Origin: Bacteroidaceae bacterium
GTDB taxonomy: Bacteria; Bacteroidota; Bacteroidia; Bacteroidales; Bacteroidaceae
Direction: 5' to 3'
Assembly: GCA_024398715.1 (NCBI GenBank)
Contig: JAKSIP010000003.1
Location: 1 to 64,000, forward strand
Length of the DNA: 64,000 nt
In this document: positions 8,349 through 18,981 of the stretch, piece by piece
Numbering within the stretch: the first letter of the stretch is position 1
Layout of the letters: each line of letters begins with the position of its first letter
Position numbers and translations under genes: made by a program
The notes under the pieces: generated by a model
Told to the model about the DNA's origin: nothing
The model's input: only the letters and a program-made list of their open reading frames with translations
The model's database searches: none

Positions 8349-10973
8349 TCAGAACTCCTGTCCGAGAACAAAGTGAATCTGACTGCCGCTGTTGTTTTTG
8401 ACTCCACCTATCACATCAAATCCGTATGCCCAGTCTATACCGATAAGTCCTATCATGGGCAGGAACACGCGTGCACCCACTCCGGCAGAACGTTTCAGAT
8501 CGAACGGGTTGAAACTGGTAACATCAGGCCAGGCGTTACCGGCTTCAACAAATGCAAGCGCGTATATAGTTGCAGTATTCTGGAACATAAGCGGAAATCT
8601 CAGTTCGGCGCTCATGCGGGTATATGCATAACCCTCTGACATGTACGGAGTAAGACAGCCGTTGGCATATCCGCGGAGGCCTATCATTTCTGTAGCGTAA
8701 CTGTATGAACCGCCACTCATACCGTCGCCACCCATGTAGAATGTTTCGAACGGAGATTTCTTGTATTTGTTATAGTGACCAAGCAAGCCCATTTCAAAAC
8801 GGGTGGACAGCACCAGACATTTCTGTCCTTTGGTAAGGGGAATGAATGTGCGGGCTTTGAACTTCCACTTGTGGTACTCTACCCATTTGTGCTTGATCTG
8901 CATATCGCGGTTATAACTTGCCGATGTACGGCTTGAGTTAAGAGATTGGTAGTCTATACCGTCCCACAACGAATACGGAGGCGTTGCCGATACTGAGAAG
9001 GTGAACTGGGAACCGGTTCTTGGGAATATCTGGTTGTCAGTATTGTCTCTGCCCAATGTAAGGCTCAGACTGACGTTATTGCAGGAACCGTCCGTTATCA
9101 GGAAGTAATCCCAGTTTTTCATGTTGTACCTGGTATAGGACAACTCTGCATACAGAGTGAAATAATCATCGGGCCAATGGAGACGTTTACCCCAGCCTAC
9201 CGATGCTCCCAACAGGGTAATAAATTTGTCCGGGTCGTAAAAAGACTCATATGTCGAACTGTTTCCATAGCCGTACCCCGTTCCATAACCGCTGTACAGA
9301 GCGTTGTAATAGTTATTGAAATAATTTGAATTGTAATATGTATCGCTTACATCTGTCTGTTTGGAATAATATAGATTTACAGACAGTGAATTAGGACGTT
9401 TTCCGCCTAACCACGGTTCAAGAAAAGAGATATTGTAGGAATGATAGTAACGTCCGTTGGTCTGGCCGCTGATAGAAAAGGTCTGACCGTCTCCCTGGGG
9501 TATGAACGCCCGGTAATTGTCTGATTTCTTGAAAAGATTCTGAATGGAGAAGTTTGTGAACTTCAATGCTACCCTACCTATCAGACCGGTCTGGCCCCAA
9601 CCTGCTGAAAGTTCAATCTGGTCGTTGCCTTTGGATTCCAGGTTCCAGTCAATATCTATGGTTCCGTTGGACTGGTCGGGGTTCATTGCAGGATCAATAG
9701 CCTCCGGATTGAAATGGCCCATCTGGCCTATTGCGCGGAAAGAGCGTTCTATTGCGTCTCTTGAGAACAATTCTCCAGGACGGGTGTATAGTTCGCGGCG
9801 CACCACATTCTCGTACAGACGGTCATTGCCGTTTATATTCACTTTGTTGAATGTAGCCTGAGGTCCTTCAACGATACGCATTTCAAGGTCCACAGAGTCT
9901 CCTTCTATGTTGACTTCAACGGGATCGAGTCCGTAAAACACATAACCGCTGTTGTAATAGAGGTTTCCTATGGCGTCCGGGTCATTTTTCAGACGGTCGT
10001 CAAGCATTTTCTGGTTATACACATCGCCTTTCTTCATATGGAGTGATTCGGAAAGGAAATCACTCTTGTAAATGACATTTCCGACCCATTCTATATTGCG
10101 GATATAGTATTTTGAGCCCTCTTCCAACTGGATATAAATGTTTATCGTTCCGTCTTCGTTCTTGGAAATGCTGTCCTGCAGAATGCAGGCATCGCGATAT
10201 CCCAACTCGTTATATTTGGCAATGATGTTTTCCTTGTCTTTTATGTATTCGTTCTTTATGTATTTCTTTGAACGCAGAAAATCTGCAAAACGATCTTTCT
10301 CGTTGGTCTTTTTCATGGCACGTTTCAGGATTTTGTCTTCAACCTGCTCCGCACCGTCAATGGTAATGTTGTAGATTTTCACTTTCTGAGCCTTGTCTAT
10401 GTAGATGTCAAGAATGATCTGACCCGGATTTTCAGGATCATCGTGCTCCCTGATGTCTATTCTGGCATCCTCAAATCCCTTTTCATCATAGTATCGCTGA
10501 ATCAGTACCTTGGTACGGTTCACCATATTCGGAGTAAGCTGGCTTCCCTTTGTCAGACCCACTTTCTTTTCAAGTTCTGAAATATCTCCCTTCTTTACGC
10601 CATAGTAGTTAATTGCAGAGATTTTGGGACGTTGAGTAAGGTCATAATTCAGATATATCTTGTTCCCTTCTATTTTTTCTGCAGTCACTACAACGTTTGA
10701 AAACATTCCGTTTCCCCAAAAGCGCTTGCAGACATTGGTGATATCGTCGCCGGGAACAGAAATCACCTGACCTACAGAAAGGCCCGCAAAACCAATCAGA
10801 ATATTTGAGTCATAATCTTCCGCACCGGTAATGGTAATCCCTCCAATCTCATATTGGGCCGGCTTTGCGGAATAATATATGACCGGCTTATCCTGTGCCA
10901 CCACTATCTGCGTTGACATGCAGAACGATGCCAGCGCAGCAAACGCTAATAATATTCTATTCTTTTTCCTCAT
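8349..10973 (-). CDS. bamA: outer membrane protein assembly factor BamA
   Basis: 874 aa. A signal peptide is followed by about five POTRA repeats (to about residue 450; for example [30 protein letters not shown]) and a 16-strand barrel region ending in aromatic Phe (FVLGQEF), as needed for Bam insertion. It folds beta-barrel proteins into the outer membrane. Its start overlaps the uppS stop by 4 nt, and skp genes follow. A Tyr/Gly-rich stretch in the barrel half ([11 protein letters not shown]) is probably an extracellular loop. Confidence 0.97.
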   Translation of the reverse strand: MRKKNRILLAFAALASFCMSTQIVVAQDKPVIYYSAKPAQYEIGGITITGAEDYDSNILIGFAGLSVGQVISVPGDDITNVCKRFWGNGMFSNVVVTAEKIEGNKIYLNYDLTQRPKISAINYYGVKKGDISELEKKVGLTKGSQLTPNMVNRTKVLIQRYYDEKGFEDARIDIREHDDPENPGQIILDIYIDKAQKVKIYNITIDGAEQVEDKILKRAMKKTNEKDRFADFLRSKKYIKNEYIKDKENIIAKYNELGYRDACILQDSISKNEDGTINIYIQLEEGSKYYIRNIEWVGNVIYKSDFLSESLHMKKGDVYNQKMLDDRLKNDPDAIGNLYYNSGYVFYGLDPVEVNIEGDSVDLEMRIVEGPQATFNKVNINGNDRLYENVVRRELYTRPGELFSRDAIERSFRAIGQMGHFNPEAIDPAMNPDQSNGTIDIDWNLESKGNDQIELSAGWGQTGLIGRVALKFTNFSIQNLFKKSDNYRAFIPQGDGQTFSISGQTNGRYYHSYNISFLEPWLGGKRPNSLSVNLYYSKQTDVSDTYYNSNYFNNYYNALYSGYGTGYGYGNSSTYESFYDPDKFITLLGASVGWGKRLHWPDDYFTLYAELSYTRYNMKNWDYFLITDGSCNNVSLSLTLGRDNTDNQIFPRTGSQFTFSVSATPPYSLWDGIDYQSLNSSRTSASYNRDMQIKHKWVEYHKWKFKARTFIPLTKGQKCLVLSTRFEMGLLGHYNKYKKSPFETFYMGGDGMSGGSYSYATEMIGLRGYANGCLTPYMSEGYAYTRMSAELRFPLMFQNTATIYALAFVEAGNAWPDVTSFNPFDLKRSAGVGARVFLPMIGLIGIDWAYGFDVIGGVKNNSGSQIHFVLGQEF

Positions 10974-11719
10974 TTCTTTGACTCGGTGGCTACCTGATCT
11001 CCAGTCAGTCCGAAACGTCTTTCACGCTGCTGGTATTCATATATGGCATGACATAATTCCTCTTCATTCATATCAGGCCAGTAGGCATTGGTAAAATATA
11101 GTTCTGAATATGATATCTGCCACAACAGATAGTTGCTTATACGGTATTCGCCGCCGGTACGGATAAGCAGTTCCGGATCAGGCATGAAATTCGTGGTAAG
11201 GCTGGACGAAACGGTTTCTTCCGTAATATTGTCCAAAGAAAGTTCTCCTTTCAGCACACGGGCGGAAATCTGCTTTACAGCCTCTGTTATCTCCCATCTG
11301 GAAGAATAGCTGATTGCCAGGGCCACAGTTGCGCGGGTATTGTTTTCCGTTTTTCTGACAAGCCTGTTGATGCTCATCTGAACGGGAAGCGGCAAGCGGT
11401 CCATATCGCCTATGATGCGGAGCTTGACTCCGTTGTTCATAAAAATGTCCTCGTCCATACTCTCTATCAGCAGCTGCATAAGAGCCTTGACCTCTTGAAC
11501 GGGACGTTTCCAGTTCTCTGTTGAGAATGTATAGAGAGTAAGATATTTCACACCTAAAGCAACTGCCGCCGATACAATTTCGCGGACTGTTTTTACACCG
11601 GCCCGGTGACCTTCGGTACGGGGTAGATTACGTTCCTTTGCCCAACGGCCGTTACCGTCCATGATGATTGCTATATGACTCGGCAAACGGTTGGTATCTA
11701 TTTTTTCCTTATAACTCAT
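10970..11719 (-). CDS. uppS: undecaprenyl diphosphate synthase
   Basis: 249 aa, family-typical. Visible motifs are [12 protein letters not shown] (catalytic Asp), [20 protein letters not shown] and [15 protein letters not shown]. It condenses farnesyl diphosphate with isopentenyl diphosphate to make the C55 carrier for peptidoglycan and glycans. ATG 11719 is chosen because it overlaps the upstream gene's TGA (ATGA); the longer frame adds a lysine-rich tail that is really the other gene's end. It overlaps bamA by 4 nt. Confidence 0.97.
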   Translation of the reverse strand: MSYKEKIDTNRLPSHIAIIMDGNGRWAKERNLPRTEGHRAGVKTVREIVSAAVALGVKYLTLYTFSTENWKRPVQEVKALMQLLIESMDEDIFMNNGVKLRIIGDMDRLPLPVQMSINRLVRKTENNTRATVALAISYSSRWEITEAVKQISARVLKGELSLDNITEETVSSSLTTNFMPDPELLIRTGGEYRISNYLLWQISYSELYFTNAYWPDMNEEELCHAIYEYQQRERRFGLTGDQVATESKK

Positions 11720-12429
11720 TTCTTTTTCTTTTTTATCTCTTCTGTATTGCAGTTGCATGGCTTTCCCAAAACATCGAACGTTACATAAGCAGTCAGTATG
11801 CTGTAACAGTCTTTATTCTGCAGTCCTTTCCCTTTTATGAGAAACGGACTTTCCAATGTATACCCGCTGTAATCCTCCGAAACGTCGAGTCTGTCAGACG
11901 TAGTGAATCTGAAAGTCCATTCCAAACCGAGATTTACTCTGCGGGCTACCTTGAAACGTATTCCCAGACCAACCGGGAGATTCAGTGCAAAATCGTTGTC
12001 AAGCGGCTTGGCCGCATATGTAAGACCGAGCCCCAGCAGAAAATATGGGGATATTCTGTGACAATTGTTGAATTTTGTCAGTCCGTATCCCAATACACTG
12101 ACTTCGGCCTGAACTCCGAAATCAAGCAGTTTGCGGTCAAATTCCATTCTGACCGGTGTGACACCATTCTCAAGGTTATCGGTACAACCGGATATCCGCG
12201 CATAGGACAGATTTGACTTGATTGAAAAATGGGGATTCGGATTGTAGCGCAAGAGTACTCCGAAGGAGCCGTGCAAATCACGAAGAACGGATTTGTTGGC
12301 ATCGCCCAAATAGAACGATGTTCCGGTTGCAGGACCTACTTCCAGGAAATAGCCCTCGTCCTGAGCCTTCAGACATGCACATGCAAACAGCATCACAATT
12401 GTCAGAGCAACCCTGACAAAGCCTTCCAT
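11716..12429 (-). CDS. outer-membrane beta-barrel protein, DUF6089-like
   Basis: About 237 aa with a signal peptide ([17 protein letters not shown]) and alternating beta strands typical of small Bacteroidetes barrel proteins ([30 protein letters not shown]). Similar proteins sit just before uppS-bamA in Bacteroidales; function unknown. The start at 12429 puts the hydrophobic core close to the N-terminus. ATG 12453 is an alternative. The still longer frame would run back into the preceding gene. The C-terminus is a poly-Lys stretch. Confidence 0.78.
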   Translation of the reverse strand: MEGFVRVALTIVMLFACACLKAQDEGYFLEVGPATGTSFYLGDANKSVLRDLHGSFGVLLRYNPNPHFSIKSNLSYARISGCTDNLENGVTPVRMEFDRKLLDFGVQAEVSVLGYGLTKFNNCHRISPYFLLGLGLTYAAKPLDNDFALNLPVGLGIRFKVARRVNLGLEWTFRFTTSDRLDVSEDYSGYTLESPFLIKGKGLQNKDCYSILTAYVTFDVLGKPCNCNTEEIKKKKK

Positions 12430-12461
12430 ATTATGTCTTTGTGCACACGCCATCCAGTTTG

Positions 12462-13856
12462 TCAATATTTCAATCTGTTTATGTAACCCTTGTAATAAAC
12501 TCCGCCGTCCGTAGGGAATATCCATATGGTGTCTGTACCGTCAACCACAACGGCATGTCCAAGCGGCTGTAACTGCTGCAATCCTGCAGGAAGCTGCATG
12601 AAATTGTTCCAGGTATTGTATTCAAGACAGTATCTGTCACAATATAGCCATGAAATACCGTTGTCCAATGATTGGAAGAAACCTTTGTAGGCAGGCACGG
12701 AGCTGTCATAGGAACTGCCTCCGAAAGCAAACAGGGATTCGTCATACCTTATGACAGACAGGCCTGACAACGCAGGAAGACCAAGTTCACTGTGAGGTGA
12801 CGGCATAACTTTCTGCCATCTGCCAGAGTTGGAAATTCTGGTAAATATTTCGCATTCGCCCGTTGCGGGAGAAATCCCGGCTATCAGACAGCGGTACAGG
12901 TTTTTATTGGTCTGCAGATTGTATGACAGGTAACTCACGTCCGAATTTGTGAACGGCTGGGATATTTCAGGAACATGTGTCCAGTCCGTTCCGTTGGAAG
13001 AACATACGGCCCCTTCTGCGGTAAAGCCCCACAGCAGCGTATCTGCCTGTGACCGGCAATATACGTTGGCCAACCGGGTCAGTGTTATGTTGGTATTGCA
13101 TACTGACCAGTCCGCTCCGTCCTGGGATTCATATAAAGTTGAATCTGACAAGGCAAAAAGTTTCCCGTGGAACGATACCAGACTTCTGACCGTTTTGCCT
13201 TGTGGAATACCGTTCACGGCAAGATCTGTACAGTTGGAATCAAGACCTATACGCATCATGCCATTGCTGCCGTCATCGGTACGGTTATACAGGACATACA
13301 GGGAATCTCCATGCTGTACGGCCTTTATGCTCTGCACTCCAACGAGCTGCGGAGCGGATATTGTACGCCACTGCATTGAATCGGGATTCTGGGTATGTAC
13401 GTTGAGGCTTACCGTATAGTATCTTGTATAGCTCTTGTCAGGAGAAATCACACGAAACCTGACCGGACGGGTAAAATCTATAGTATCGTCTGCAGACCAG
13501 TTTATATACGGGTAAACATCGGAATTCTGCCTGCGGTTTTCAAAAGATACTGTTCCCTGTGCCCTAAGGGACGTTTTCAAACCGGAAACAACAGTGGCAA
13601 ACGGAAGTGAATCAGGGTTGTAGATCAGGCCCTGTTTCTGATCAATGAAAAAATGGTAGTTGGAACCGGTCCCGGATTCAATGACCATGGTATCGCGTCC
13701 GTAATTGTTGATATCGTTTTTTTCATATTGGAATCCGCCAATGGTGAATGACTCAATCACTGCAATCGGCAATAAAGTCTGCTTGGTTGTAGGGAGACAT
13801 GAAACAAGCATGGAGAATGCAAAAAAGCAGGCAATAATACCGGAAATTTTCCTCAT
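12462..13856 (-). CDS. DUF6242-like lipoprotein
   Basis: 464 aa. The signal peptide ends in a lipobox (SMLVSC, Cys about residue 20), so it is a membrane-anchored lipoprotein. Residues ~30-150 resemble an Ig-like N-terminal domain. The rest looks like a propeller, with repeated WSVCN, WTHVPE, WQKVMP and SWLYCD elements. First gene of the minus-strand run into the outer-membrane protein, uppS and bamA, with a promoter at 13884-13891. Function unknown. Confidence 0.82.
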   Translation of the reverse strand: MRKISGIIACFFAFSMLVSCLPTTKQTLLPIAVIESFTIGGFQYEKNDINNYGRDTMVIESGTGSNYHFFIDQKQGLIYNPDSLPFATVVSGLKTSLRAQGTVSFENRRQNSDVYPYINWSADDTIDFTRPVRFRVISPDKSYTRYYTVSLNVHTQNPDSMQWRTISAPQLVGVQSIKAVQHGDSLYVLYNRTDDGSNGMMRIGLDSNCTDLAVNGIPQGKTVRSLVSFHGKLFALSDSTLYESQDGADWSVCNTNITLTRLANVYCRSQADTLLWGFTAEGAVCSSNGTDWTHVPEISQPFTNSDVSYLSYNLQTNKNLYRCLIAGISPATGECEIFTRISNSGRWQKVMPSPHSELGLPALSGLSVIRYDESLFAFGGSSYDSSVPAYKGFFQSLDNGISWLYCDRYCLEYNTWNNFMQLPAGLQQLQPLGHAVVVDGTDTIWIFPTDGGVYYKGYINRLKY

Positions 13857-13883
13857 AATTATATTTTACGCGATTAAAGTGCA

Positions 13884-13891
13884 CAAAATTA
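13884..13891 (-). promoter_or_regulatory. -7 box of the lipoprotein-uppS-bamA run
   Basis: TAATTTTG on the minus strand, about 28 nt before the start at 13856. Divergent from the pyrE promoter. Confidence 0.62.
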
Positions 13892-13935
13892 GTAAGAATT
13901 TTGGCAAAAACCTCATTCTTTTACCAGTTTTCCAC

Positions 13936-13944
13936 TAATTTTGC
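13936..13944 (+). promoter_or_regulatory. -7 box of the pyrE operon
   Basis: TAATTTTGC, 30 nt before the pyrE ATG; fits TAnnTTTG. Confidence 0.65.
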
Positions 13945-13973
13945 AGTCAAATATGGTATAAAAATTCGAAACA

Positions 13974-14609
13974 ATGGTTACAACATCTAAAAAGGAGATT
14001 GCAAAAGAGTTGCTGGGTATCAGCGCAGTAAAAGTTCAGCCTGACAAACCGTTCACATGGGCTTCCGGCTGGCTGTCACCATTCTACTGCGACAATCGCA
14101 AGGCTCTGTCCTATCCGGCATTGCGCACTATGGTCCGCAACGGTCTGGCAGAACTGATAAAGGAAAATTTTGCCGATGCCGATGTTATTGCCGGCGTAGC
14201 AACCGGAGCAATTGCACAAGGCGCTCTTGTAGCAGATATTCTTGGGAAACCGTTTGTTTACGTACGCTCAGCACCCAAAGACCATGGACTGGCAAACCTG
14301 ATTGAAGGTTATATGGAACCCAATTGCAAAGTGGCTGTTGTAGAAGATCTGATATCTACAGGCGGCAGCAGTCTCAAGGCTGTGAATGCGCTGCGCGATG
14401 CCGGCCATACTGTAGTTGGCATGGTAGCATCTTTCACATATGGTTTTGACGTTGCAGAAAAAGCGTTTGAAGAAGCTGGTGTAAAGCTGTTTACCCTTAC
14501 GGATTACGAAAACATGCTTGCCGCTGCCATTGAATCCGGTTATATAAGCGAGAGCAGTCTTGAAACTCTTTACGAGTGGAGAAAAAATCCGGCTAACTGG
14601 GGCAAATGA
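13974..14609 (+). CDS. pyrE: orotate phosphoribosyltransferase
   Basis: 211 aa, family length. The PRPP-binding motif VAVVEDLISTGGSS lies at about residues 120-133, with YCDNRKALSYP upstream and VYVRSAPKDHG before it. It transfers ribose-5-phosphate from PRPP to orotate to give OMP in pyrimidine synthesis. It is followed by an ATGA overlap with an SRPBCC gene and then argH, a conserved Bacteroidales order. Confidence 0.97.
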   Translation: MVTTSKKEIAKELLGISAVKVQPDKPFTWASGWLSPFYCDNRKALSYPALRTMVRNGLAELIKENFADADVIAGVATGAIAQGALVADILGKPFVYVRSAPKDHGLANLIEGYMEPNCKVAVVEDLISTGGSSLKAVNALRDAGHTVVGMVASFTYGFDVAEKAFEEAGVKLFTLTDYENMLAAAIESGYISESSLETLYEWRKNPANWGK

Positions 14610-15028
14610 TGGGCAGCATGAAAAAAATCGAAAGCAACATAGAGTACATCCAATATCCTATAGAGAAGGTATTCAGCAAATTATCTGACCTGAACAATCT
14701 GGCGGCACTTGCAGACAAGCTGCCCAAAGATAAGATACAGGATATGGAATGCACCACAGATACGGTATCGTTCAGCGTAGCGCCGGTAGGGAAGATTACG
14801 CTGCAGATAGTTGAAAGGGAAGAACCCAAATGCATAAAAATTGAAGGGGTGAACACCCCTGTGGGTCTTACTTTCTGGTTACAGCTGGTATCAACAGGTG
14901 AAACAAGCTGCAAGACCAAGGCAACGGCACAGATTGATGCCAATATGTTTATGGCACAATTTATTGAGAAACCAATCAAAGAGGGGCTTGACAAAGCGGT
15001 CTTTGCCCTGACAAAAATCAATTACTGA
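14606..15028 (+). CDS. SRPBCC-family protein
   Basis: 140 aa (about 136 if the ATG at 14618 is used). Its START/Bet v1-like pattern is visible as VFSKLSDLNNLAALADKLP and VAPVGKITLQIVEREEP, a fold that binds small hydrophobic ligands. It overlaps pyrE by 4 nt and lies 3 nt before argH, so it is co-expressed. Ligand unknown. Confidence 0.88.
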   Translation: MMGSMKKIESNIEYIQYPIEKVFSKLSDLNNLAALADKLPKDKIQDMECTTDTVSFSVAPVGKITLQIVEREEPKCIKIEGVNTPVGLTFWLQLVSTGETSCKTKATAQIDANMFMAQFIEKPIKEGLDKAVFALTKINY

Positions 15029-15031
15029 CAT

Positions 15032-16378
15032 ATGAAACCAATCTGGGACAAAGGCGGTAAGGAGATGAACTCCCTGATAGGCAGATACACTGTAGGCCGC
15101 GACAGGGAAATGGATATGATGCTGGCCCGCTATGATGTACTGGGCTCTATGGCACACATAACCATGCTACAGAAAGTGGGACTGCTTGGGAAAGAAGAGC
15201 TCAAACCGCTTCTGAAAGGTTTGAAAACCATTCTTGGCAACATTGACAAAGGAGAATTTTCAATTTCTCCAAACGTGGAGGATGTTCATTCCGAGGTCGA
15301 GGCAGAACTGACTCAAATGTACGGTGAAATGGGGAAAAAGATACACAGCGGCCGTTCCAGAAACGATCAGGTGCTGTTGGATCTCAAACTGTTTACAAGA
15401 AGCCGTTTGCGCAATATTGTAGAGTCAATCAAGCAGTTATCAGACGTTTTGATCGGGCAAAGCGACAAATACAAGGATGTACTGTTACCAGGCTATACAC
15501 ATTTGCAGATAGCAATGCCCTCATCTTTCGGTTTGTGGTTCGGCGCTTATGCCGAAAGCCTGGCAGACGATATGCTTTTTGTCAAGGCCGCTTTTGACAT
15601 GTGCAACCAGAATCCGTTGGGAAGCGCAGCCGGATACGGTTCATCATTCCCCCTTGACAGAGAGATGACCACCAGCCTTCTGGGATTCGACTCCATGAAC
15701 TACAACGTTGTATATGCACAGATGACACGTGGCAAACTGGAGCGCAACGTAGCATTTGCAATTGGAGCGGTAGCCTCTACCCTTTCCCGGCTGGCGTTTG
15801 ACGCCTGCCTGTACAACAGCCAGAATTTCGGGTTCATCAGATTGCCGGAAGACTGTACAACCGGTTCAAGCATAATGCCGCATAAAAAGAATCCTGACGT
15901 ATTTGAACTTACACGTGCAAAATGCAACAGCCTGCAGGCGCTGCAGCAGAATATCATGATGATTACCAACAATCTGCCAAGCGGATATTTCAGGGACATG
16001 CAGCAGACAAAGGAACTGTTCCTGCCGGCATTTGACCAGCTGGAGGATATTCTGACCATGGTCACCTACATGATGAAGAATATTGTTCCCAACATGGATA
16101 TTCTGAAAGATTCAAAATATGACCCCATATTCAGCGTTGAAGAGGTCAACAGGCTTGTTCTTGACGGAATGCCTTTCCGTGAGGCTTACGTGAAGGTTGG
16201 ACAGGAAATTGCAAAAGGAGACTTCAAGGCAGACAAAAACATCTGCCACACCCATCAGGGCAGTATCGGGAATCTCTGCAATGACAAGATTGGGCAGAAA
16301 ATGGCTGCCATCATAGACAGTTTCCCGTTTGACAGGATAGATGCCGCAGAAAATGCGCTGATCAGGTCTGCCGAATGA
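15032..16378 (+). CDS. argH: argininosuccinate lyase
   Basis: 448 aa. It carries the fumarase/aspartase superfamily signature GSSIMPHKKNPDVFEL (about residues 285-300) and HSGRSRNDQVLLD near 108. It splits argininosuccinate into arginine and fumarate, the last step of arginine synthesis. It is translationally coupled to the next gene (ATGA). Confidence 0.97.
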   Translation: MKPIWDKGGKEMNSLIGRYTVGRDREMDMMLARYDVLGSMAHITMLQKVGLLGKEELKPLLKGLKTILGNIDKGEFSISPNVEDVHSEVEAELTQMYGEMGKKIHSGRSRNDQVLLDLKLFTRSRLRNIVESIKQLSDVLIGQSDKYKDVLLPGYTHLQIAMPSSFGLWFGAYAESLADDMLFVKAAFDMCNQNPLGSAAGYGSSFPLDREMTTSLLGFDSMNYNVVYAQMTRGKLERNVAFAIGAVASTLSRLAFDACLYNSQNFGFIRLPEDCTTGSSIMPHKKNPDVFELTRAKCNSLQALQQNIMMITNNLPSGYFRDMQQTKELFLPAFDQLEDILTMVTYMMKNIVPNMDILKDSKYDPIFSVEEVNRLVLDGMPFREAYVKVGQEIAKGDFKADKNICHTHQGSIGNLCNDKIGQKMAAIIDSFPFDRIDAAENALIRSAE

Positions 16379-16929
16379 CTTTTATGGCAAAATACGGAGT
16401 AAAATTCATAAGCATGGTGTCTGCGCTTGCAGGCACTATGTTTTTTTTCAGCTGCACCGGTTCTTTTGATATGTATTGCAGACAATACGCCGTGTACTAC
16501 ACCGCAGACATAACCAAAGAACCATACAACTATATCCAGAGTCCGCATCAGTATATTACTGTCAGAAGAAACAGCAGAAACGGGACTGTTGAAACAACCA
16601 AGCCGGACGGTTCCGTACAGACAGACTACCAGTACGGCTCCGACCAATACAAAAACTTTATGTTCGGGTTGGGCGGACTCATTATAGGCACACCGGCTCT
16701 TGACCAGGGGAATATATGGTGTTTTGACCTTGCCTGCCCAATATGCAACTCAGCGGCTGCAAGGCTGGACATAGACAACATTAACGGCAAATGCACCTGC
16801 CCCAAATGCAAATCGGCATTCGATTTGGACAACAGCGGATTCGTATTGGAAACAAGCTCTGATGATCCACGTCCGCTATTCCGCTATCCGGTAACCCTTT
16901 CCGGCACCAACCTGATTATAAGGAACTGA
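16375..16929 (+). CDS. small lipoprotein with paired CxxC motifs
   Basis: 184 aa. A hydrophobic signal ends in FFFSC (lipobox Cys), so it should be a lipoprotein. The C-terminal half has CPIC (about 121-124) and CTCPKC (about 140-145) and could bind zinc or a Rieske-like centre. The His ligands of a true Rieske site are not obvious. It overlaps argH by 4 nt. Function not recognised. Confidence 0.75.
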   Translation: MTFMAKYGVKFISMVSALAGTMFFFSCTGSFDMYCRQYAVYYTADITKEPYNYIQSPHQYITVRRNSRNGTVETTKPDGSVQTDYQYGSDQYKNFMFGLGGLIIGTPALDQGNIWCFDLACPICNSAAARLDIDNINGKCTCPKCKSAFDLDNSGFVLETSSDDPRPLFRYPVTLSGTNLIIRN

Positions 16930-16949
16930 CAGCCAGCCCATTACCCTAC

Positions 16950-18092
16950 TCAGAACCGCTTTACGAAATATCTTCCGCCGGAAGCGGTCTGTATCAGACC
17001 TTTCAGCTCCAGATCAAGCAACATTACTGTCAGGTCCGGAATGGGAAGACAACATTGCGGTAAAATCTCCTCCAGCGATGCGCCGTTATGGGACTTGCGG
17101 ATCAACTCAAATACTTTCTTTCTGTTTTCATCCAGAGAACTGACCGTACGTTCAAAACCGACGGCGAACATGTCCAGCTGTTTGGGTACACCCCACCCCA
17201 TAATATCCACAAAATCGCTTGCAGATGTTATCAGGTGTGCCATGTTCTTTCCGATGAGCATGTTGCAACCAGCACTCTGGCTACAGAAAATATTCTGCGG
17301 AAAAGCAAAACATTCACGCCCGTAGTCGTTGGCCAGTTCCGCCGTAATCAGAGAACCGCCCTTAAACCCCGATTCAACAACTATCGTGGCATGGGTCATT
17401 CCAGCAATAATTCTGTTTCTTGCAATGAAATTCTGTTTGAATGGCGTTGTCTGAGGACCGAATTCAGAAAGCAGTCCACCACCCTGCTCCACCATTCTTT
17501 CAGCCAGATTCCGGTGTTCGGCAGGATAAATATCATCCAGACCATGGGCCAGAACACCTATCGTTCTCAGATTATTGTCAATTGCGGCCGAATGCGAAAT
17601 CCCGTCTATTCCGTAAGCAAGACCACTCACAATGGTGGCATCGGGCATGAGTTTGTGCAAATCTGAGCAGAAATAACCGCAAATGTCTTTTCCGTACTGG
17701 GTACACTTGCGGGTTCCGACCATGCTCAGGAGATGACAGGCACCCAATGTTTCCAGATTACCGATGTAGAACAGCATTACAGGCGCGTCATGGCACTCGG
17801 ACAACAGCCGTGGGTAATATCGGCTCCCGAATGGAATTGAATGCACCTGCGGGTTCTTTTCAATAAAACTCAGGCATTTGACCACCTTGCGGGCAACTGT
17901 GTCAGAGAACAGTTTGTCTTTCAGCTCTTCCACAGGACAGGAAAGAACGGAATCATACAGCAGATCCGGTTCCTGAAACAGATCCAGAGCATTTCCGGTC
18001 AGACATAACAACTGCAATTTGACTGCCGCAGACAGGCGGTCATTCAAAGACAAAGCCAATAAGGCTTGAAATTCATTTTCTGGTACTATCAT
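16950..18092 (-). CDS. dprA: DNA-processing protein DprA
   Basis: 380 aa. The Rossmann-like core shows VSGLAYGIDGISHSAA, HGLDDIYPAEHR, VVESGFKGGSLITAE and the QSAGCNMLI loop, followed by a C-terminal winged-helix (DprA_WH). DprA loads RecA on incoming single-stranded DNA during transformation. Last of the skp-murI-dprA run, 39 nt after murI. Relevant because comM, another transformation gene, is interrupted in this window. Confidence 0.95.
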   Translation of the reverse strand: MIVPENEFQALLALSLNDRLSAAVKLQLLCLTGNALDLFQEPDLLYDSVLSCPVEELKDKLFSDTVARKVVKCLSFIEKNPQVHSIPFGSRYYPRLLSECHDAPVMLFYIGNLETLGACHLLSMVGTRKCTQYGKDICGYFCSDLHKLMPDATIVSGLAYGIDGISHSAAIDNNLRTIGVLAHGLDDIYPAEHRNLAERMVEQGGGLLSEFGPQTTPFKQNFIARNRIIAGMTHATIVVESGFKGGSLITAELANDYGRECFAFPQNIFCSQSAGCNMLIGKNMAHLITSASDFVDIMGWGVPKQLDMFAVGFERTVSSLDENRKKVFELIRKSHNGASLEEILPQCCLPIPDLTVMLLDLELKGLIQTASGGRYFVKRF

Positions 18093-18131
18093 AATAAAAA
18101 AACGTGACGCAGTGAAAGGCAGACAGTCAGC

Positions 18132-18974
18132 CTACAGAACAACTGTACTCACCTCTATGTTTTCCTTCAGAAAAATCTTTGCGGTCTGCAAAAAAGTCTC
18201 CTCAGACTCAGTAGTATAATACCTGCATGTACCGTGTTTTGTAACAGCAGATTCAAGTTCTGCATGACGCTGCAGATATTTTTGCAGGGAATCAGCAACA
18301 TAATCGCCCTGCGTAACCACATTTATGTTTTCCGGCACAAAACGGCGGATAGTGTCGAACAATATGGGATAGTGCGTGCAACCCAGAATTACGGCATCAA
18401 TCTGATTATCTTTGGCAAGAAGGGCATCAACATATTTCCTGACAAAAAAACCGGCTCCTTCTGACATGAATTCGCCCGTTTCCACCAATGGGACCAGAAG
18501 CGGACATTCCTGCTGGCGGACAACAATATCAGGGTATAATTTGGCTATTTCAATAAGATAAGACTCAGATTTGACCGTTCCAGGAGTAGCCAGAATGCCA
18601 ATATGTCCCGTTTTGGTAAGACTGCCGGCACACTCTGCCGTAGGGCGTATGATTCCGAGCACCCTTTTTTGCGGGTTCGCACCAAGATCTTTCTGCTGGA
18701 TTGTCCTCAGGGCTTTTGCCGATGCCGTATTGCATGCAAGGATTACCAGATTGCAGCCCATCTGGAACAACTTGTCCACACACTGGCATGTATAGTCATA
18801 AACAACCTTGAAAGAGCGTGAACCGTAAGGAGTACGGGCATTGTCTCCCAGATAGATATAGTCATACTGAGGCAGTACGGAACGAATCCGTTCAAGAATG
18901 GACAGACCGCCGAAACCGGAGTCAAACACTCCTATCGGACCGGCACTTTCAATCTCTACCCCACCCTTCAGCAT
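18132..18974 (-). CDS. murI: glutamate racemase
   Basis: 280 aa. Catalytic cysteines are present in ACNTASA and VILGCTHYP. The N-terminal signature is GVFDSGFGGLSIL and YLGDNARTPYGSR follows. It makes D-glutamate for peptidoglycan. It starts 7 nt after the skp copy 3 stop. Confidence 0.96.
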   Translation of the reverse strand: MLKGGVEIESAGPIGVFDSGFGGLSILERIRSVLPQYDYIYLGDNARTPYGSRSFKVVYDYTCQCVDKLFQMGCNLVILACNTASAKALRTIQQKDLGANPQKRVLGIIRPTAECAGSLTKTGHIGILATPGTVKSESYLIEIAKLYPDIVVRQQECPLLVPLVETGEFMSEGAGFFVRKYVDALLAKDNQIDAVILGCTHYPILFDTIRRFVPENINVVTQGDYVADSLQKYLQRHAELESAVTKHGTCRYYTTESEETFLQTAKIFLKENIEVSTVVL

Positions 18975-18981
18975 TGTGATT